From an uncultured Caproiciproducens sp. (GTDB taxonomy: Bacteria; Bacillota; Clostridia; Oscillospirales; Acutalibacteraceae), in contig NZ_OY761810.1 of the NCBI RefSeq assembly GCF_963664915.1, positions 1,006,661-1,070,660 of the forward strand: a stretch of DNA of 64,000 nt, given 5' to 3'. The notes below the pieces were generated by a model. That model had not been told where the DNA came from. It did no database searches and was given only the letters and a program-made list of their open reading frames with translations. This document shows, in pieces, positions 7,865 through 15,812 of this stretch. Both the position numbers and the translations under genes were made by a program. Position 1 is the stretch's first letter. Every line of letters starts with the position of its first letter.

Positions 7865-8149
7865 TTGGAAAATAAATATGAGAATGATGCAATTGTGTTT
7901 AAAGCACTCTGCGATCCAAACCGATTGATGATTATTGAAATGCTTCAGGGTGGAGAAAAATGCGCATGTAAACTATTGGAAGACCTAAATATAGTACAAT
8001 CCACATTATCGCACCATATGAAAATATTATGCGAATCTGGATTTGTTGATAGTCGCCGTGATGGAAAATGGATGCACTACTCACTAAATCAAAAAGGTTT
8101 TGAACAAGCAACAATTTTGTTAGCGGAATATGCAAAGACTAACTATTAA
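7865..8149 (+). CDS. ArsR/SmtB-family metalloregulator 1
   Basis: 94 aa from TTG 7865, chosen because GAGGTGG sits 5-6 nt upstream; a GTG at 7856 lies within that ribosome site. ArsR repressors leave DNA on binding a thiophilic metal(loid). The winged helix is visible (STLSHHMKILCESGFVDSRR, then WMHYSL), and KCACKLLED on helix alpha-3 supplies the Cys-x-Cys ligand pair. It is the first gene of the operon continuing through three permease genes and the thioredoxin-like gene, and it probably autoregulates through the TATCGATA palindromes. The actual inducer (As, Sb or another ion) is not known. Confidence 0.88.
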   Translation: MENKYENDAIVFKALCDPNRLMIIEMLQGGEKCACKLLEDLNIVQSTLSHHMKILCESGFVDSRRDGKWMHYSLNQKGFEQATILLAEYAKTNY

Positions 8150-8172
8150 GTCAAAAAACGGGAGAGTATTTT

Positions 8173-9177
8173 ATGTTTATATTTGAATGGCTCAATGACC
8201 AATTGCTCAAAATGCAGTGGTTATCGGATTTAACCAAACTCCTGGTCCAGAATGTTTTCGGACTAGATGTGAACGAAAAACTTGGCGGCAGCATCCACTT
8301 TTTTATTTATGACACCGTTAAGATCTTTATCCTTTTATCAGTACTAATCTTCATCATTTCCTACATTCAAAGTTTTTTTCCGCCGGAACGCACGAAAAAG
8401 ATTTTAGGCCATTTTCATGGAATATGGGCGAATATCTTGGGCGCTCTGTTGGGAACGGTGACCCCGTTCTGTTCTTGTTCTTCCATTCCGTTGTTTATCG
8501 GATTTACCAACGCAGGGCTGCCACTTGGCGTGACTTTTTCATTCCTGATTTCGTCCCCTCTTGTGGATTTGGCTTCCCTTCTTCTGATTGCAAGTATTTT
8601 TAATTGGAAGATTGCAATTGCTTATGTGATTGTGGGTGTTGTGCTTGCGGTTGTATCCGGCACCATCATAGAGAAATCTAAACTTGAAAAATATGTGGAA
8701 TCGTTTGTTTTCAGCAATAAGGTAATGGACATTGAGCAAACAGAACTTACCCGGCGTGACCGGATAGAATTTTCGAAAGATCAAGTACTTGGCATTGTTA
8801 AAAAAGTTTGGCTGTACGTGCTGGTTGGAGTAGGAATCGGGGCGGCAATCCACAACTGGATTCCGCAGGACATTATAACGGCTGTTCTTGGGCAGGATAA
8901 ACCATTCTCGGTGCTTCTTGCAACAGTTGTCGGTATACCAATGTACGCTGATATTTTTGGAACGCTGCCGATTGCCGAAGCCCTCGTTTCAAAAGGTGTG
9001 GGGTTAGGCACTGTTCTGTCCTTTATGATGGCAGTAACGGCCCTCTCTCTTCCCTCAATCATCATGCTGAAAAAAGTGGTAAAACCAAAGCTTCTGGCCA
9101 TTTTTATAAGCATTGTCACTGTCGGCATTATTATCATCGGATATGCCTTTAATGCGTTTGGTTATTTTTTGATGTAG
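8173..9177 (+). CDS. ArsP-type (PF03773, DUF318) permease
   Basis: 334 aa, strongly hydrophobic with about 8-10 membrane segments in two homologous halves. The family hallmark TPFCSCSSIPLFIG (Cys100, Cys102) is present in the first half; the second half holds the equivalent loop VGIPMYADIFGTLPIAEAL. Characterised ArsP members expel trivalent organoarsenicals such as methylarsenite; other PF03773 proteins move other thiol-reactive ions. An ArsR-controlled operon supports a metalloid-efflux role. A 23-bp gap after arsR and 11 bp before the next permease gene indicate one transcript. The symbol arsP is withheld because substrate residues cannot be verified by eye. Confidence 0.82.
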   Translation: MFIFEWLNDQLLKMQWLSDLTKLLVQNVFGLDVNEKLGGSIHFFIYDTVKIFILLSVLIFIISYIQSFFPPERTKKILGHFHGIWANILGALLGTVTPFCSCSSIPLFIGFTNAGLPLGVTFSFLISSPLVDLASLLLIASIFNWKIAIAYVIVGVVLAVVSGTIIEKSKLEKYVESFVFSNKVMDIEQTELTRRDRIEFSKDQVLGIVKKVWLYVLVGVGIGAAIHNWIPQDIITAVLGQDKPFSVLLATVVGIPMYADIFGTLPIAEALVSKGVGLGTVLSFMMAVTALSLPSIIMLKKVVKPKLLAIFISIVTVGIIIIGYAFNAFGYFLM

Positions 9178-9188
9178 GAGGTACAAAG

Positions 9189-9674
9189 TTGGATACGTAT
9201 ATCTTGTATGGTGTGACCATATTGCTTTTGGCACTTTCTTTTCTCAAAGATAAAAAGAAAACAAAGATGTCACTCAAAAAGGCTTGGAAAGCATTTGAAA
9301 ATATCCTGCCCGAGTTTTTAGTTGTCATATTGTTTGTCGGGGTATTGCTTGCGGTGTTAAATACCGAAGTGATTTCCAAAATTATTGGCGCCGGTTCCGG
9401 CTGGCTTGGGGTTGTGCTTGCCGCTGTCATCGGTGCAATTACACTGATACCGGGGTTTGTTGCATTCCCTACTGCTGCCATGCTTTTGCAAAGCGGGGCC
9501 GGTTATATGCAGATCGGTGCATTCGTTTCCGCACTGATGATGGTTGGTGTCGTAACGATGCCGGTCGAGATGAAATATTTCGGTAAAAAACTGACCGTTT
9601 TAAGAAATGTACTTGCATTTATCTTTTCCTTTTTGGTGGCAGCGATTATTGGACTGGTGGTGGGTGGCATATGA
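9189..9674 (+). CDS. Half-size permease, subunit 1 of a split PF03773-like pair
   Basis: 161 aa from a TTG start with GGAGGT 6 bp upstream. About four membrane segments. The central loop GVVLAAVIGAITLIPGFVAF-PTAAMLLQSGAG parallels the core loop of each half of the 334-aa permease before it and of the 179-aa protein after it. The metal-linked CSCSS motif is replaced by ITLIPGF. Its ATG-overlapped stop (ATGA at 9671) couples it to the next gene, so the two small proteins likely assemble as a heterodimer equal to one full permease (inference). Confidence 0.75.
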   Translation: MDTYILYGVTILLLALSFLKDKKKTKMSLKKAWKAFENILPEFLVVILFVGVLLAVLNTEVISKIIGAGSGWLGVVLAAVIGAITLIPGFVAFPTAAMLLQSGAGYMQIGAFVSALMMVGVVTMPVEMKYFGKKLTVLRNVLAFIFSFLVAAIIGLVVGGI

Positions 9675-10210
9675 AAGCAATTTTAAAAAAATACAGAGCG
9701 TTTATCATTACAGCAGCAGCAATCGGCATTCTTACAATTATTAATAGCCAAATCGGGTTCAAGGCTTTGGGTATTTCGGCGTATTCTTTTAAAGAAATGC
9801 TTCTCGTGATCCCGCCCGTCTTTATCCTGCTTGGCCTCTTAGATGTATGGATCCCGCGGGAAACCATGATCAAATATATGGGAGAAGAATCAGGGTTAAA
9901 AGGCATTGTTCTTGCGATTATATTGGGATCAGCAGCGGCAGGCCCGCTTTACGGAGCGTTTCCGGTGGCGGCAGTCTTCATGAAAAAGGGGGTAAAGTTC
10001 AGCAATATACTTATTTTTATCGGTGCGTGGTCAACCACGAAAATCCCCATGTTTCTGTTTGAAACGGCATCACTTGGCGCGAAGTTTGCTTTTACAAGGC
10101 TGGCTGTAGATATCCCGGGAATCATTATAATGGCCTATATTTTATCAAAGCTAGTGTCAAAAGATGAAGTGAAAGAAATCTATGCCAATGCTGAAAATGC
10201 CGCTAAGTGA
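9671..10210 (+). CDS. Half-size permease, subunit 2 of a split PF03773-like pair
   Basis: 179 aa with about five membrane segments. GIVLAIILGSAAAGPLYGAF followed by PVAAVFMKKGVKFSNI aligns by eye with the core loop of subunit 1, showing that the two arose by duplication. The start overlaps the stop of subunit 1 by 4 nt. A conserved WSTTKIPM follows the loop. It lacks the Cys pair of the full-length permease, so it may carry another solute or act as a partner. Cargo unknown. Confidence 0.75.
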   Translation: MKAILKKYRAFIITAAAIGILTIINSQIGFKALGISAYSFKEMLLVIPPVFILLGLLDVWIPRETMIKYMGEESGLKGIVLAIILGSAAAGPLYGAFPVAAVFMKKGVKFSNILIFIGAWSTTKIPMFLFETASLGAKFAFTRLAVDIPGIIIMAYILSKLVSKDEVKEIYANAENAAK

Positions 10211-10367
10211 AACAGTTACAATCTTTGCGGCTTTACTATTAAAAATCCAATTTGTGAAAAAAGTGACTTCCAGCGGAAAATACGGCAAATTTAGCAAGAT
10301 ATTAAAAATAATTATGGGCACATTAATTTTATTAATTGCTTTTTATATGTTTTATTTAGGATTTTAG
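10182..10367 (+). CDS. Small single-TM protein, doubtful
   Basis: 61 codons if read from ATG 10182, overlapping the end of the half-permease gene; later starts near 10253 are also possible. A basic stretch FVKKVTSSGKYGKF precedes one strong membrane helix (IIMGTLILLIAFYMFYLGF) ending at the stop. It lies directly before the CxxC protein gene, whose GGAGG overlaps the region after its stop. It could be a genuine small membrane subunit or the leftover C-terminal helix of a larger membrane redox protein of CcdA type; the sequence alone cannot decide. Confidence 0.4.
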   Translation: MPMLKMPLSETVTIFAALLLKIQFVKKVTSSGKYGKFSKILKIIMGTLILLIAFYMFYLGF

Positions 10368-10380
10368 GAGGAAATAAATT

Positions 10381-10623
10381 ATGAATATCAAAGTTTTAGG
10401 CCCGGGTTGCAAAAATTGTGTGGCTCTGACGGAAAATACAAAAGTGGCTCTTGCCGAACTAGGCATAGAAGCACAGATTGAAAAGATTACTGATTTCGCA
10501 GAGATTGCAAAGTATGGCATCTTGTCAACGCCCGGCCTTGTTATCAATGAAAAGGTAGTTTCTTTTGGAAAGGTTCCAAAGCCCAAAGAAATTGTTAAAA
10601 TCCTTCAGAAGGTAGCTGAATAG
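10381..10623 (+). CDS. Thioredoxin-like small redox protein (CxxC, 80 aa)
   Basis: Thioredoxin-fold protein of the short 'redox-active disulfide protein 2' type. Begins MNIKVLGPGCKNC, with Cys10 and Cys13 forming the CxxC active site; the cis-Pro loop is visible as YGILSTPGLVINEKVV. AGGAGG lies 8 bp upstream. It is the last gene of the ArsR1-permease operon; such proteins are commonly found with PF03773 permeases, where they may reduce or deliver a thiol-bound substrate (inference). Confidence 0.85.
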   Translation: MNIKVLGPGCKNCVALTENTKVALAELGIEAQIEKITDFAEIAKYGILSTPGLVINEKVVSFGKVPKPKEIVKILQKVAE

Positions 10624-10637
10624 CATGAAGTCTTAAT

Positions 10638-10664
10638 CGAGACCACAACCTTGTGGCTTTCTCG
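10638..10664 (+). terminator. Hairpin after the permease operon, likely terminator
   Basis: CGAGACCACAA and TTGTGGCTTTCTCG form an imperfect stem about 15 bp after the redox protein stop, before the next promoter. The T-tract is weak. Confidence 0.5.
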
Positions 10665-10686
10665 AAATTAAATATTTAAAATTATA

Positions 10687-10727
10687 TTGACAATCATCTA
10701 TGTAAAGGATATAATAAACACATAGAT
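10687..10727 (+). promoter_or_regulatory. Promoter and operator of arsR2-CoA-disulfide reductase
   Basis: TTGACA 10687-10692 and TATAAT 10710-10715 with 17-bp spacing. The inverted repeat ATCTATGT (10696-10703) / ACATAGAT (10720-10727) brackets the -10 box. It differs from the operator of arsR1, suggesting an independent regulon (inference). Confidence 0.82.
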
Positions 10728-10772
10728 AATCTTCAATGTTAATGAGGTATCTTTTATGAAAGGAAATACAGA

Positions 10773-11096
10773 ATGAAAACACATGCAAGTTACGTCCCTG
10801 TTTTTAAGGCATTAGCCGATGAAACAAGACTGAAAATTGTTGAAATGCTATCCTGTGGGGAAATGTGTGCATGCGATATTCTTGAGTCATTTCATTGTAC
10901 TCAGCCAACTCTATCATATCATATGAAGATATTAACAGATTGTGGTCTTGTAAATAGTAGAAAAGACAGCTATTGGATAAGATATAGCATTAATGCAGAA
11001 CAAGCCGCTCAGGTACAAGAGTTTTTGATTCATATAACAACGGAGCAGCAAGCCTGTATTTGTAAAAACTCGGAGGAGGGTGCAAAATGCGATTAA
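10773..11096 (+). CDS. ArsR/SmtB-family metalloregulator 2
   Basis: 107 aa. Winged helix with CTQPTLSYHMKILTDCGLVN as the recognition region, and the ligand pair in GEMCACDILES. It also has a Cys-rich C-terminus (QACICKNSEEGAKCD), giving up to five extra thiols not found in the other two ArsR proteins here, possibly an additional metal site. Its stop overlaps the start of the CoA-disulfide reductase gene by 10 nt, so the two form a translationally coupled pair under the promoter at 10687. Confidence 0.87.
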   Translation: MKTHASYVPVFKALADETRLKIVEMLSCGEMCACDILESFHCTQPTLSYHMKILTDCGLVNSRKDSYWIRYSINAEQAAQVQEFLIHITTEQQACICKNSEEGAKCD

Positions 11097-12727
11097 TAAT
11101 CATAGGTGCGGTAGCCGCCGGAACATCTGCCGCAGCAAAAGCAAGAAGGAATAGTGAAAATGCCCAAATCATTATCTATGATAAAGACAGTTTTATTTCG
11201 TATTCCGGTTGTGGTATGCCTTATTATATTGGCGGCGAGGTTGGAAACGCAGAGGAACTGACCCCGCGTAACCCAGCATTCTTTAAGAGTAAGTATGATG
11301 TGGATATTTTCACCCGGCATGAAGTGCTTTCCATTTCTCCGAATCAAAAGGTTCTAACGGTTAAGAATCTTTCGACCGGAGAAGTCTTTACAGACAGGTA
11401 TGACAAACTCGTAATTGCCACCGGTGCTCAAGCGGTTGTCCCACCCATCAAGGGCGTGGATGGCGCGAATGTTTTTACCTTACGTAATATTAACGATATG
11501 AATCGGATTAAAACTTTTATAGACCGGATTCATCCAAAATCCGCCGCCATTATCGGCACCGGCTTCATTGGACTTGAGGTATGTGAAAATTTAAAACGAC
11601 TTGGAATTGACGTAACACTAATTGAAAAACTGCCGCAGGTAACGCCAGGGCTTGACAGCGACATGGCGGTTTACGTAAAAGAACATCTTGAAAAGAACGG
11701 CGTGGCCGTACTGACTGGTGTTTCCGCTGCGGAAATCACAGGCAGCGGGGTTGTCTTATCGGACGGCAGAACAGTCGATGCGGAACTGATTCTTGTTTCA
11801 GCAGGCGTGCGCCCCAATGTGGGGCTTGCAAAGACTGCTGGAATAGAGCTTGGTATGACCGGCGCAATTCGCGTGAACAAGAAGATGCAGACCAGTCTGC
11901 CGGATATCTATGCTTGCGGCGATTGTATCGAACAATTCCACGCAGTTACCGGAAAACCGGTGTATCGTCCGTTGGGCTCTACCGCCAATAAGACCGGCCG
12001 AATCACAGGTGACGTAATTACAGGGGGAACTCTTACATTCCGGGGCATCCTCGGTACCGGAATATTTCAGATTTTTGGCCTGACAGTTGCTCAGACCGGA
12101 CTTTCTGAACGGGAAGCCAAAGAGCAGGGATACGACGTTGTTGTATGTCACAACATCAAGCCGAACAAGCCTGAGTATATGGGCGGCAAAGAGATGGTAA
12201 TCAAAGGCATTGCGGACCAATCAGATGGCAGACTGCTGGGTGTCCAAATAGTTGGTTTCGAAGGCGTAGATAAACGAATTGATGTGTTTGTAACAGCAAT
12301 TACCTATAAAGCCAGGGCCGAAGACTTGTTTCATCTTGATTTGGCCTATGCTCCACCGTTTTCCACCACAAAAGACCCGGTGATGTATACCGGAATGATT
12401 CTTGACAATGCGATTCAGCGTGGCAGGCCGTTGATCACAGCTGAGAAATTGAACAGTCTGATGCAGTCTGGTGAACCATATATGCTGATCGACGCGCGAA
12501 CGCAAGTGCAGTTCGAAAAAAATCATATTTCTACCGCACAGAATATCCCTCACGCTGAGCTGCGTGCTGCCGCAGAGAATCTGGATAAGGAAATCGTCAC
12601 GGTGACTTATTGTAATAAAGGGGTTACCGGCAATGCGGCACAAAACATACTGCTCAACAAAGGTTTTAAGAAAGTGTACAATCTTTCGGGCGGCCATAAG
12701 CAATTCAATAAAATGCATATAAAATAA
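11087..12727 (+). CDS. CoA-disulfide/persulfide reductase with C-terminal rhodanese domain
   Basis: 546 aa flavoprotein of the CoADR/NADH-dependent persulfide reductase group. The N-terminal FAD Rossmann motif is IIIGAVAAGTSAAAKARR; the single active Cys42 sits in SYSGCGMPYYIGG. A second NAD(P)H Rossmann motif is IIGTGFIGLEVCENL (about residues 155-170), and the FAD-binding YACGDCIEQ lies near residue 277. Residues about 460-546 form a rhodanese domain with Cys509 in TYCNKGVTGN. Family enzymes reduce CoA disulfide, CoA persulfide or polysulfide. Under ArsR control it may restore low-molecular-weight thiols during metalloid stress; that role is inference. GGAGG lies 11 bp before ATG 11087. Confidence 0.88.
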   Translation: MRLIIIGAVAAGTSAAAKARRNSENAQIIIYDKDSFISYSGCGMPYYIGGEVGNAEELTPRNPAFFKSKYDVDIFTRHEVLSISPNQKVLTVKNLSTGEVFTDRYDKLVIATGAQAVVPPIKGVDGANVFTLRNINDMNRIKTFIDRIHPKSAAIIGTGFIGLEVCENLKRLGIDVTLIEKLPQVTPGLDSDMAVYVKEHLEKNGVAVLTGVSAAEITGSGVVLSDGRTVDAELILVSAGVRPNVGLAKTAGIELGMTGAIRVNKKMQTSLPDIYACGDCIEQFHAVTGKPVYRPLGSTANKTGRITGDVITGGTLTFRGILGTGIFQIFGLTVAQTGLSEREAKEQGYDVVVCHNIKPNKPEYMGGKEMVIKGIADQSDGRLLGVQIVGFEGVDKRIDVFVTAITYKARAEDLFHLDLAYAPPFSTTKDPVMYTGMILDNAIQRGRPLITAEKLNSLMQSGEPYMLIDARTQVQFEKNHISTAQNIPHAELRAAAENLDKEIVTVTYCNKGVTGNAAQNILLNKGFKKVYNLSGGHKQFNKMHIK

Positions 12728-12766
12728 ATTTATTGTAGCAAATAGTTTTATTCACGCATAGTATAT

Positions 12767-12776
12767 TCATATATGA
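12767..12776 (+). promoter_or_regulatory. Palindrome upstream of arsR3, candidate ArsR operator
   Basis: TCATATATGA, within the longer AT-rich ATATTCATATATGAGCATAT, 28 bp before the arsR3 start. Typical arsR operators contain such a core. I could not place a convincing -35/-10 pair with standard spacing. Confidence 0.5.
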
Positions 12777-12803
12777 GCATATAAAGATGTTGAGGTGAGA
12801 AAT

Positions 12804-13136
12804 ATGGTGGATTTATTCAAAGCATTATCAGAGGAAAGCAGGCTGAGAATTCTGTCATTGCTGTTGGAAAACGAAATGTGCGTATGTGAGATTGAAACTG
12901 CGCTGAAAATGACTCAATCTAATGCTTCCCGGCACCTAACGACACTAAAAAATTGCGGTATTGTTGTTGGTTTTAAAGAAGCGCAATGGACACACTATCG
13001 GATTAGTGACCAATTCAAACTAGAAAATAAAGAACTCTGGAAGTACCTTCAGCAAAAATTGATTGAACTCCCGTCTTATAAGACCGACAAAGAGGAATAT
13101 CTAAAATGTAAGAATGAAAACCTATGTAATACGTAA
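12804..13136 (+). CDS. arsR: ArsR-family arsenic-type repressor 3
   Basis: 110 aa. Start ATG 12804 is preferred because GAGGTGAG precedes it by 4-5 nt; GTG 12795 lies inside that site. The motif NEMCVCEIETAL matches the helix-alpha-3 arsenite site of plasmid ArsR proteins (ELCVCDL type), with the third Cys replaced. Recognition helix: MTQSNASRHLTTLKNCGIV. It is followed after 15 bp by arsD, then arsA and the HesB-like gene, forming a classical arsRDA start without the pump gene. Confidence 0.88.
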   Translation: MVDLFKALSEESRLRILSLLLENEMCVCEIETALKMTQSNASRHLTTLKNCGIVVGFKEAQWTHYRISDQFKLENKELWKYLQQKLIELPSYKTDKEEYLKCKNENLCNT

Positions 13137-13151
13137 AGGAGGCAGATTATT

Positions 13152-13544
13152 ATGAAAAATATGCAAATCTTTGAGCCCGCCATGTGCTGTTCCACTGGTT
13201 TATGTGGTGTTGGAATTGATCCGGAATTGCTTCGGGTTTCAACTGTCCTTAATTCATTGAAAAAAAACGGTATTGTTGTAGAACGTTATAATCTCACAAA
13301 TTCACCAATGAAATTTATCAATAATAAAGCCGTAAATCAAATGATCAGCGAAAAAGGAGTTGAAAACCTGCCCATTACTGTTCTGGACGGAGAAATTATT
13401 ATGACCGGCAGATATCCGACCAACGAAGAGTTTGCAAAGCTTCTGAATGTTCCAATGAGCATTCTGGCAGATCAATCGAATGCACCCAGAATTACAACCC
13501 AGAAGTCAAAGGATTGTGGGTGCGGCGGCGGGAAATGCTGCTGA
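13152..13544 (+). CDS. arsD: ArsD arsenite metallochaperone
   Basis: 130 aa. ArsD binds As(III)/Sb(III) with three thiols and hands it to ArsA. Cys12, Cys13 and Cys18 (AMCCSTGLCG) occupy exactly the positions of the functional cysteines of plasmid R773 ArsD. The alpha/beta core ends near residue 105, and a C-terminal tail with CGCGGGKCC adds a further Cys cluster. GGAGG precedes the start. It lies between arsR3 and arsA, the normal position. Confidence 0.93.
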   Translation: MKNMQIFEPAMCCSTGLCGVGIDPELLRVSTVLNSLKKNGIVVERYNLTNSPMKFINNKAVNQMISEKGVENLPITVLDGEIIMTGRYPTNEEFAKLLNVPMSILADQSNAPRITTQKSKDCGCGGGKCC

Positions 13545-13603
13545 TCATTCAGTAACAAAAGATAAATCATATTTTTATGAACGATAGAAAGGTTTTATAT
13601 ATC

Positions 13604-15346
13604 ATGAGAAATTTTAACCCGCAAAGTATAACGCTTACAAAATATCTATTTTATACAGGAAAGGGCGGCGTAGGAAAAACCTCAACCGCCTGCGCCACCG
13701 CAGTGACCCTTGCCGATAATGGGAAAAAGGTGCTTCTGGTCAGCACCGACCCTGCATCGAACCTGCAGGATGTTTTCGGTATTGACCTCAACAATAAGGG
13801 CATCCCTATTAAGGAGGTCCCAAATCTTGTGGTAGCCAACCTTGACCCGACACAGGCGGCGGCGGAATATCGTGACAGTGTCATCGGTCCCTACCGCGGA
13901 AAACTGCCTGACGCCGTACTGAACAACATGGAGGAACAGCTTTCAGGATCCTGCACCGTAGAAATTGCCGCATTCAATGAATTCTCACATTTTATTACCG
14001 ATGAAGAAATACAGGAAGAATACGACTATATTATATTTGACACCGCACCTACCGGCCATACGCTCCGGATGCTGCAGCTGCCCTCCGCATGGAGCAATTT
14101 TATCAGCGAAAGCACCCATGGCGCCTCCTGCTTAGGCCAGCTTGCCGGTTTGGAAAGCAAAAGGGAAATTTATAAAAAGGCTGTTGACACCTTAGCCGAC
14201 GGCAAACTGACCACCCTTATTCTTGTTTCACGCCCGGAGGAAACGCCTCTTAAAGAGGCGGAGAGAGCATCAAAAGAACTCGCGGACATTGGTGTAGACA
14301 ATCAGGCACTCATCCTGAATGGTGTGCTTGACTCTTATGATGACAGTATTTCCGAAAGCCTGTATCACAAGCAGCAAAAGGCACTCGCAGATATGCCTGA
14401 GGGGCTGAAAATACTGACCACTTACACCGTCCCTCTCAGAGCTTATAACATCACCGGGCTTGACAATGTAAGAGCTTTGCTCACCAAGGATCAATACATT
14501 GTCCGTGACGAAAAGGTACACGCCAAAACAGTGCCCCAGTTGAAAGACGTGATTGATGATCTGTATAAATCAAATAAGAAGGTTATTTTCACGATGGGAA
14601 AGGGCGGCGTAGGAAAAACCACCATTGCGGCAGCGATTGCGATGGGATTGTCGGCAAAAGGCAGAAAGGTGCATCTTACCACCACCGACCCGGCGGCTCA
14701 CCTCAAATTTGTCATTGATGAGAGCAGCGGCATCACGATGAGCCGCATAGATGAACATGCGGAATTGGAAAAGTACAAGGAGGAAGTTCTCGCCAAAGCG
14801 CGTGAGACCATGTCCGGTGACGATATCGCCTATGTGGAGGAGGATCTGCGTTCTCCCTGCACGCAGGAAATCGCTGTGTTCAGAGCCTTTGCCGAGATCG
14901 TTGATAAGGCGGAAGACCAGGTCGTCGTCATTGATACCGCACCTACCGGCCATACGCTTTTGCTCCTTGAATCCACACAAAGCTACAATCAGGAAATTAA
15001 ACGCTCACAGGGCGATATTCCGGAATCCGCAAGGAAATTGCTGCCACGGCTGCACAATGCTGATGAAACCGAGGTTATCATTGTTACGCTCGCAGAAGCG
15101 ACTCCTGTCTATGAAGCAATGCGTCTGGAAGAAGATTTAAAGCGCGCGGGCATTGCGGCGAAATGGTGGGTAATCAATTCGTCACTGTATCACACCGGAA
15201 CAACGAACAAAATGCTTTCTGCAAAAGCAAGCAATGAAATTGAGTGGATTAACAAGGTGGACGCACATGCAAACGGTAAGTTTGCAGTCATAGCCTGGAG
15301 CGCAGATGAAATTACAGGCAATAAGCTGCATGAGCTTTTAGTATAA
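13604..15346 (+). CDS. arsA: ArsA arsenite-stimulated ATPase
   Basis: 580 aa, full-length two-domain ArsA. P-loops GKGGVGKTS (about residues 19-27) and GKGGVGKTT (about 332-340); signature DTAPTGHTL appears once in each half. The three metalloid-binding cysteines are conserved: Cys117 (SGSCTVEIAAF), Cys176 (GASCLGQLAG) and Cys419 (SPCTQEIAVF). ArsA normally energises the membrane pump ArsB (or Acr3) with ATP and receives As(III) from ArsD. No arsB or acr3 gene is in this window, so the partner is unclear. Start ATG 13604 has GAAAGG upstream; ATG 13577 is possible but lacks a ribosome site. Confidence 0.94.
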   Translation: MRNFNPQSITLTKYLFYTGKGGVGKTSTACATAVTLADNGKKVLLVSTDPASNLQDVFGIDLNNKGIPIKEVPNLVVANLDPTQAAAEYRDSVIGPYRGKLPDAVLNNMEEQLSGSCTVEIAAFNEFSHFITDEEIQEEYDYIIFDTAPTGHTLRMLQLPSAWSNFISESTHGASCLGQLAGLESKREIYKKAVDTLADGKLTTLILVSRPEETPLKEAERASKELADIGVDNQALILNGVLDSYDDSISESLYHKQQKALADMPEGLKILTTYTVPLRAYNITGLDNVRALLTKDQYIVRDEKVHAKTVPQLKDVIDDLYKSNKKVIFTMGKGGVGKTTIAAAIAMGLSAKGRKVHLTTTDPAAHLKFVIDESSGITMSRIDEHAELEKYKEEVLAKARETMSGDDIAYVEEDLRSPCTQEIAVFRAFAEIVDKAEDQVVVIDTAPTGHTLLLLESTQSYNQEIKRSQGDIPESARKLLPRLHNADETEVIIVTLAEATPVYEAMRLEEDLKRAGIAAKWWVINSSLYHTGTTNKMLSAKASNEIEWINKVDAHANGKFAVIAWSADEITGNKLHELLV

Positions 15347-15412
15347 ACAATATATTAATTCATAATATCAATCACACAATTGGTTTGGCGGTCTAAAAGG
15401 AGAATATATAAA

Positions 15413-15685
15413 ATGAAAATTACAGAAGAAGCTAAGTCACTGATTACAAAGGCCCTCATCTCAAATGACTGCGATTATTTGCAGGTGTCACAACAAAAAT
15501 CATGCTGCGGCACATCTTTAGTATTTGGGCTGGGAAAAAAGGAGACAGGTGATGAACCTGTTTCCATCGATGGAGTTTCCGTGCTGATGGATAATGAGAC
15601 TAAGACAAGAGTAGAGGGAGTGACATTGGCAGCGGAAAAGGATGAATTAATCATTCAGGATGATGCTCAGTCATGTTGTTGTTAA
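15413..15685 (+). CDS. HesB/IscA-like protein with Cys-rich tail
   Basis: 90 aa from ATG 15413, chosen by AAAGGAGA about 10 nt upstream; an extension to GTG 15380 lacks one. The sequence MKITEEAKSLITKALIS, then QQKSCCGTSLVFGLGK and the ending QSCCC, fits the HesB-like/IscA-like beta-fold group of Clostridia, some members of which are selenoproteins; here the key positions are Cys with no in-frame TGA. A-type proteins bind Fe-S clusters or iron. Its place at the end of the arsRDA cluster suggests a soft-metal or Fe-S repair role (inference). Confidence 0.7.
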   Translation: MKITEEAKSLITKALISNDCDYLQVSQQKSCCGTSLVFGLGKKETGDEPVSIDGVSVLMDNETKTRVEGVTLAAEKDELIIQDDAQSCCC

Positions 15686-15812
15686 TTTCATACAGTTGAG
15701 TCTCGGATTGAACCGGCTGAATCATAAAAGAATAGAACCGGTATTGGTTCCGGTCTTTGGAATCTGTGATAACGCCCTATATAAAATAGTTGCATTACAC
15801 AGCTCAAAAATT

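Noticed and set aside
15413-15685. Selenoprotein form of the HesB-like gene
   Set aside because: No in-frame TGA occurs; the corresponding positions are cysteine codons.
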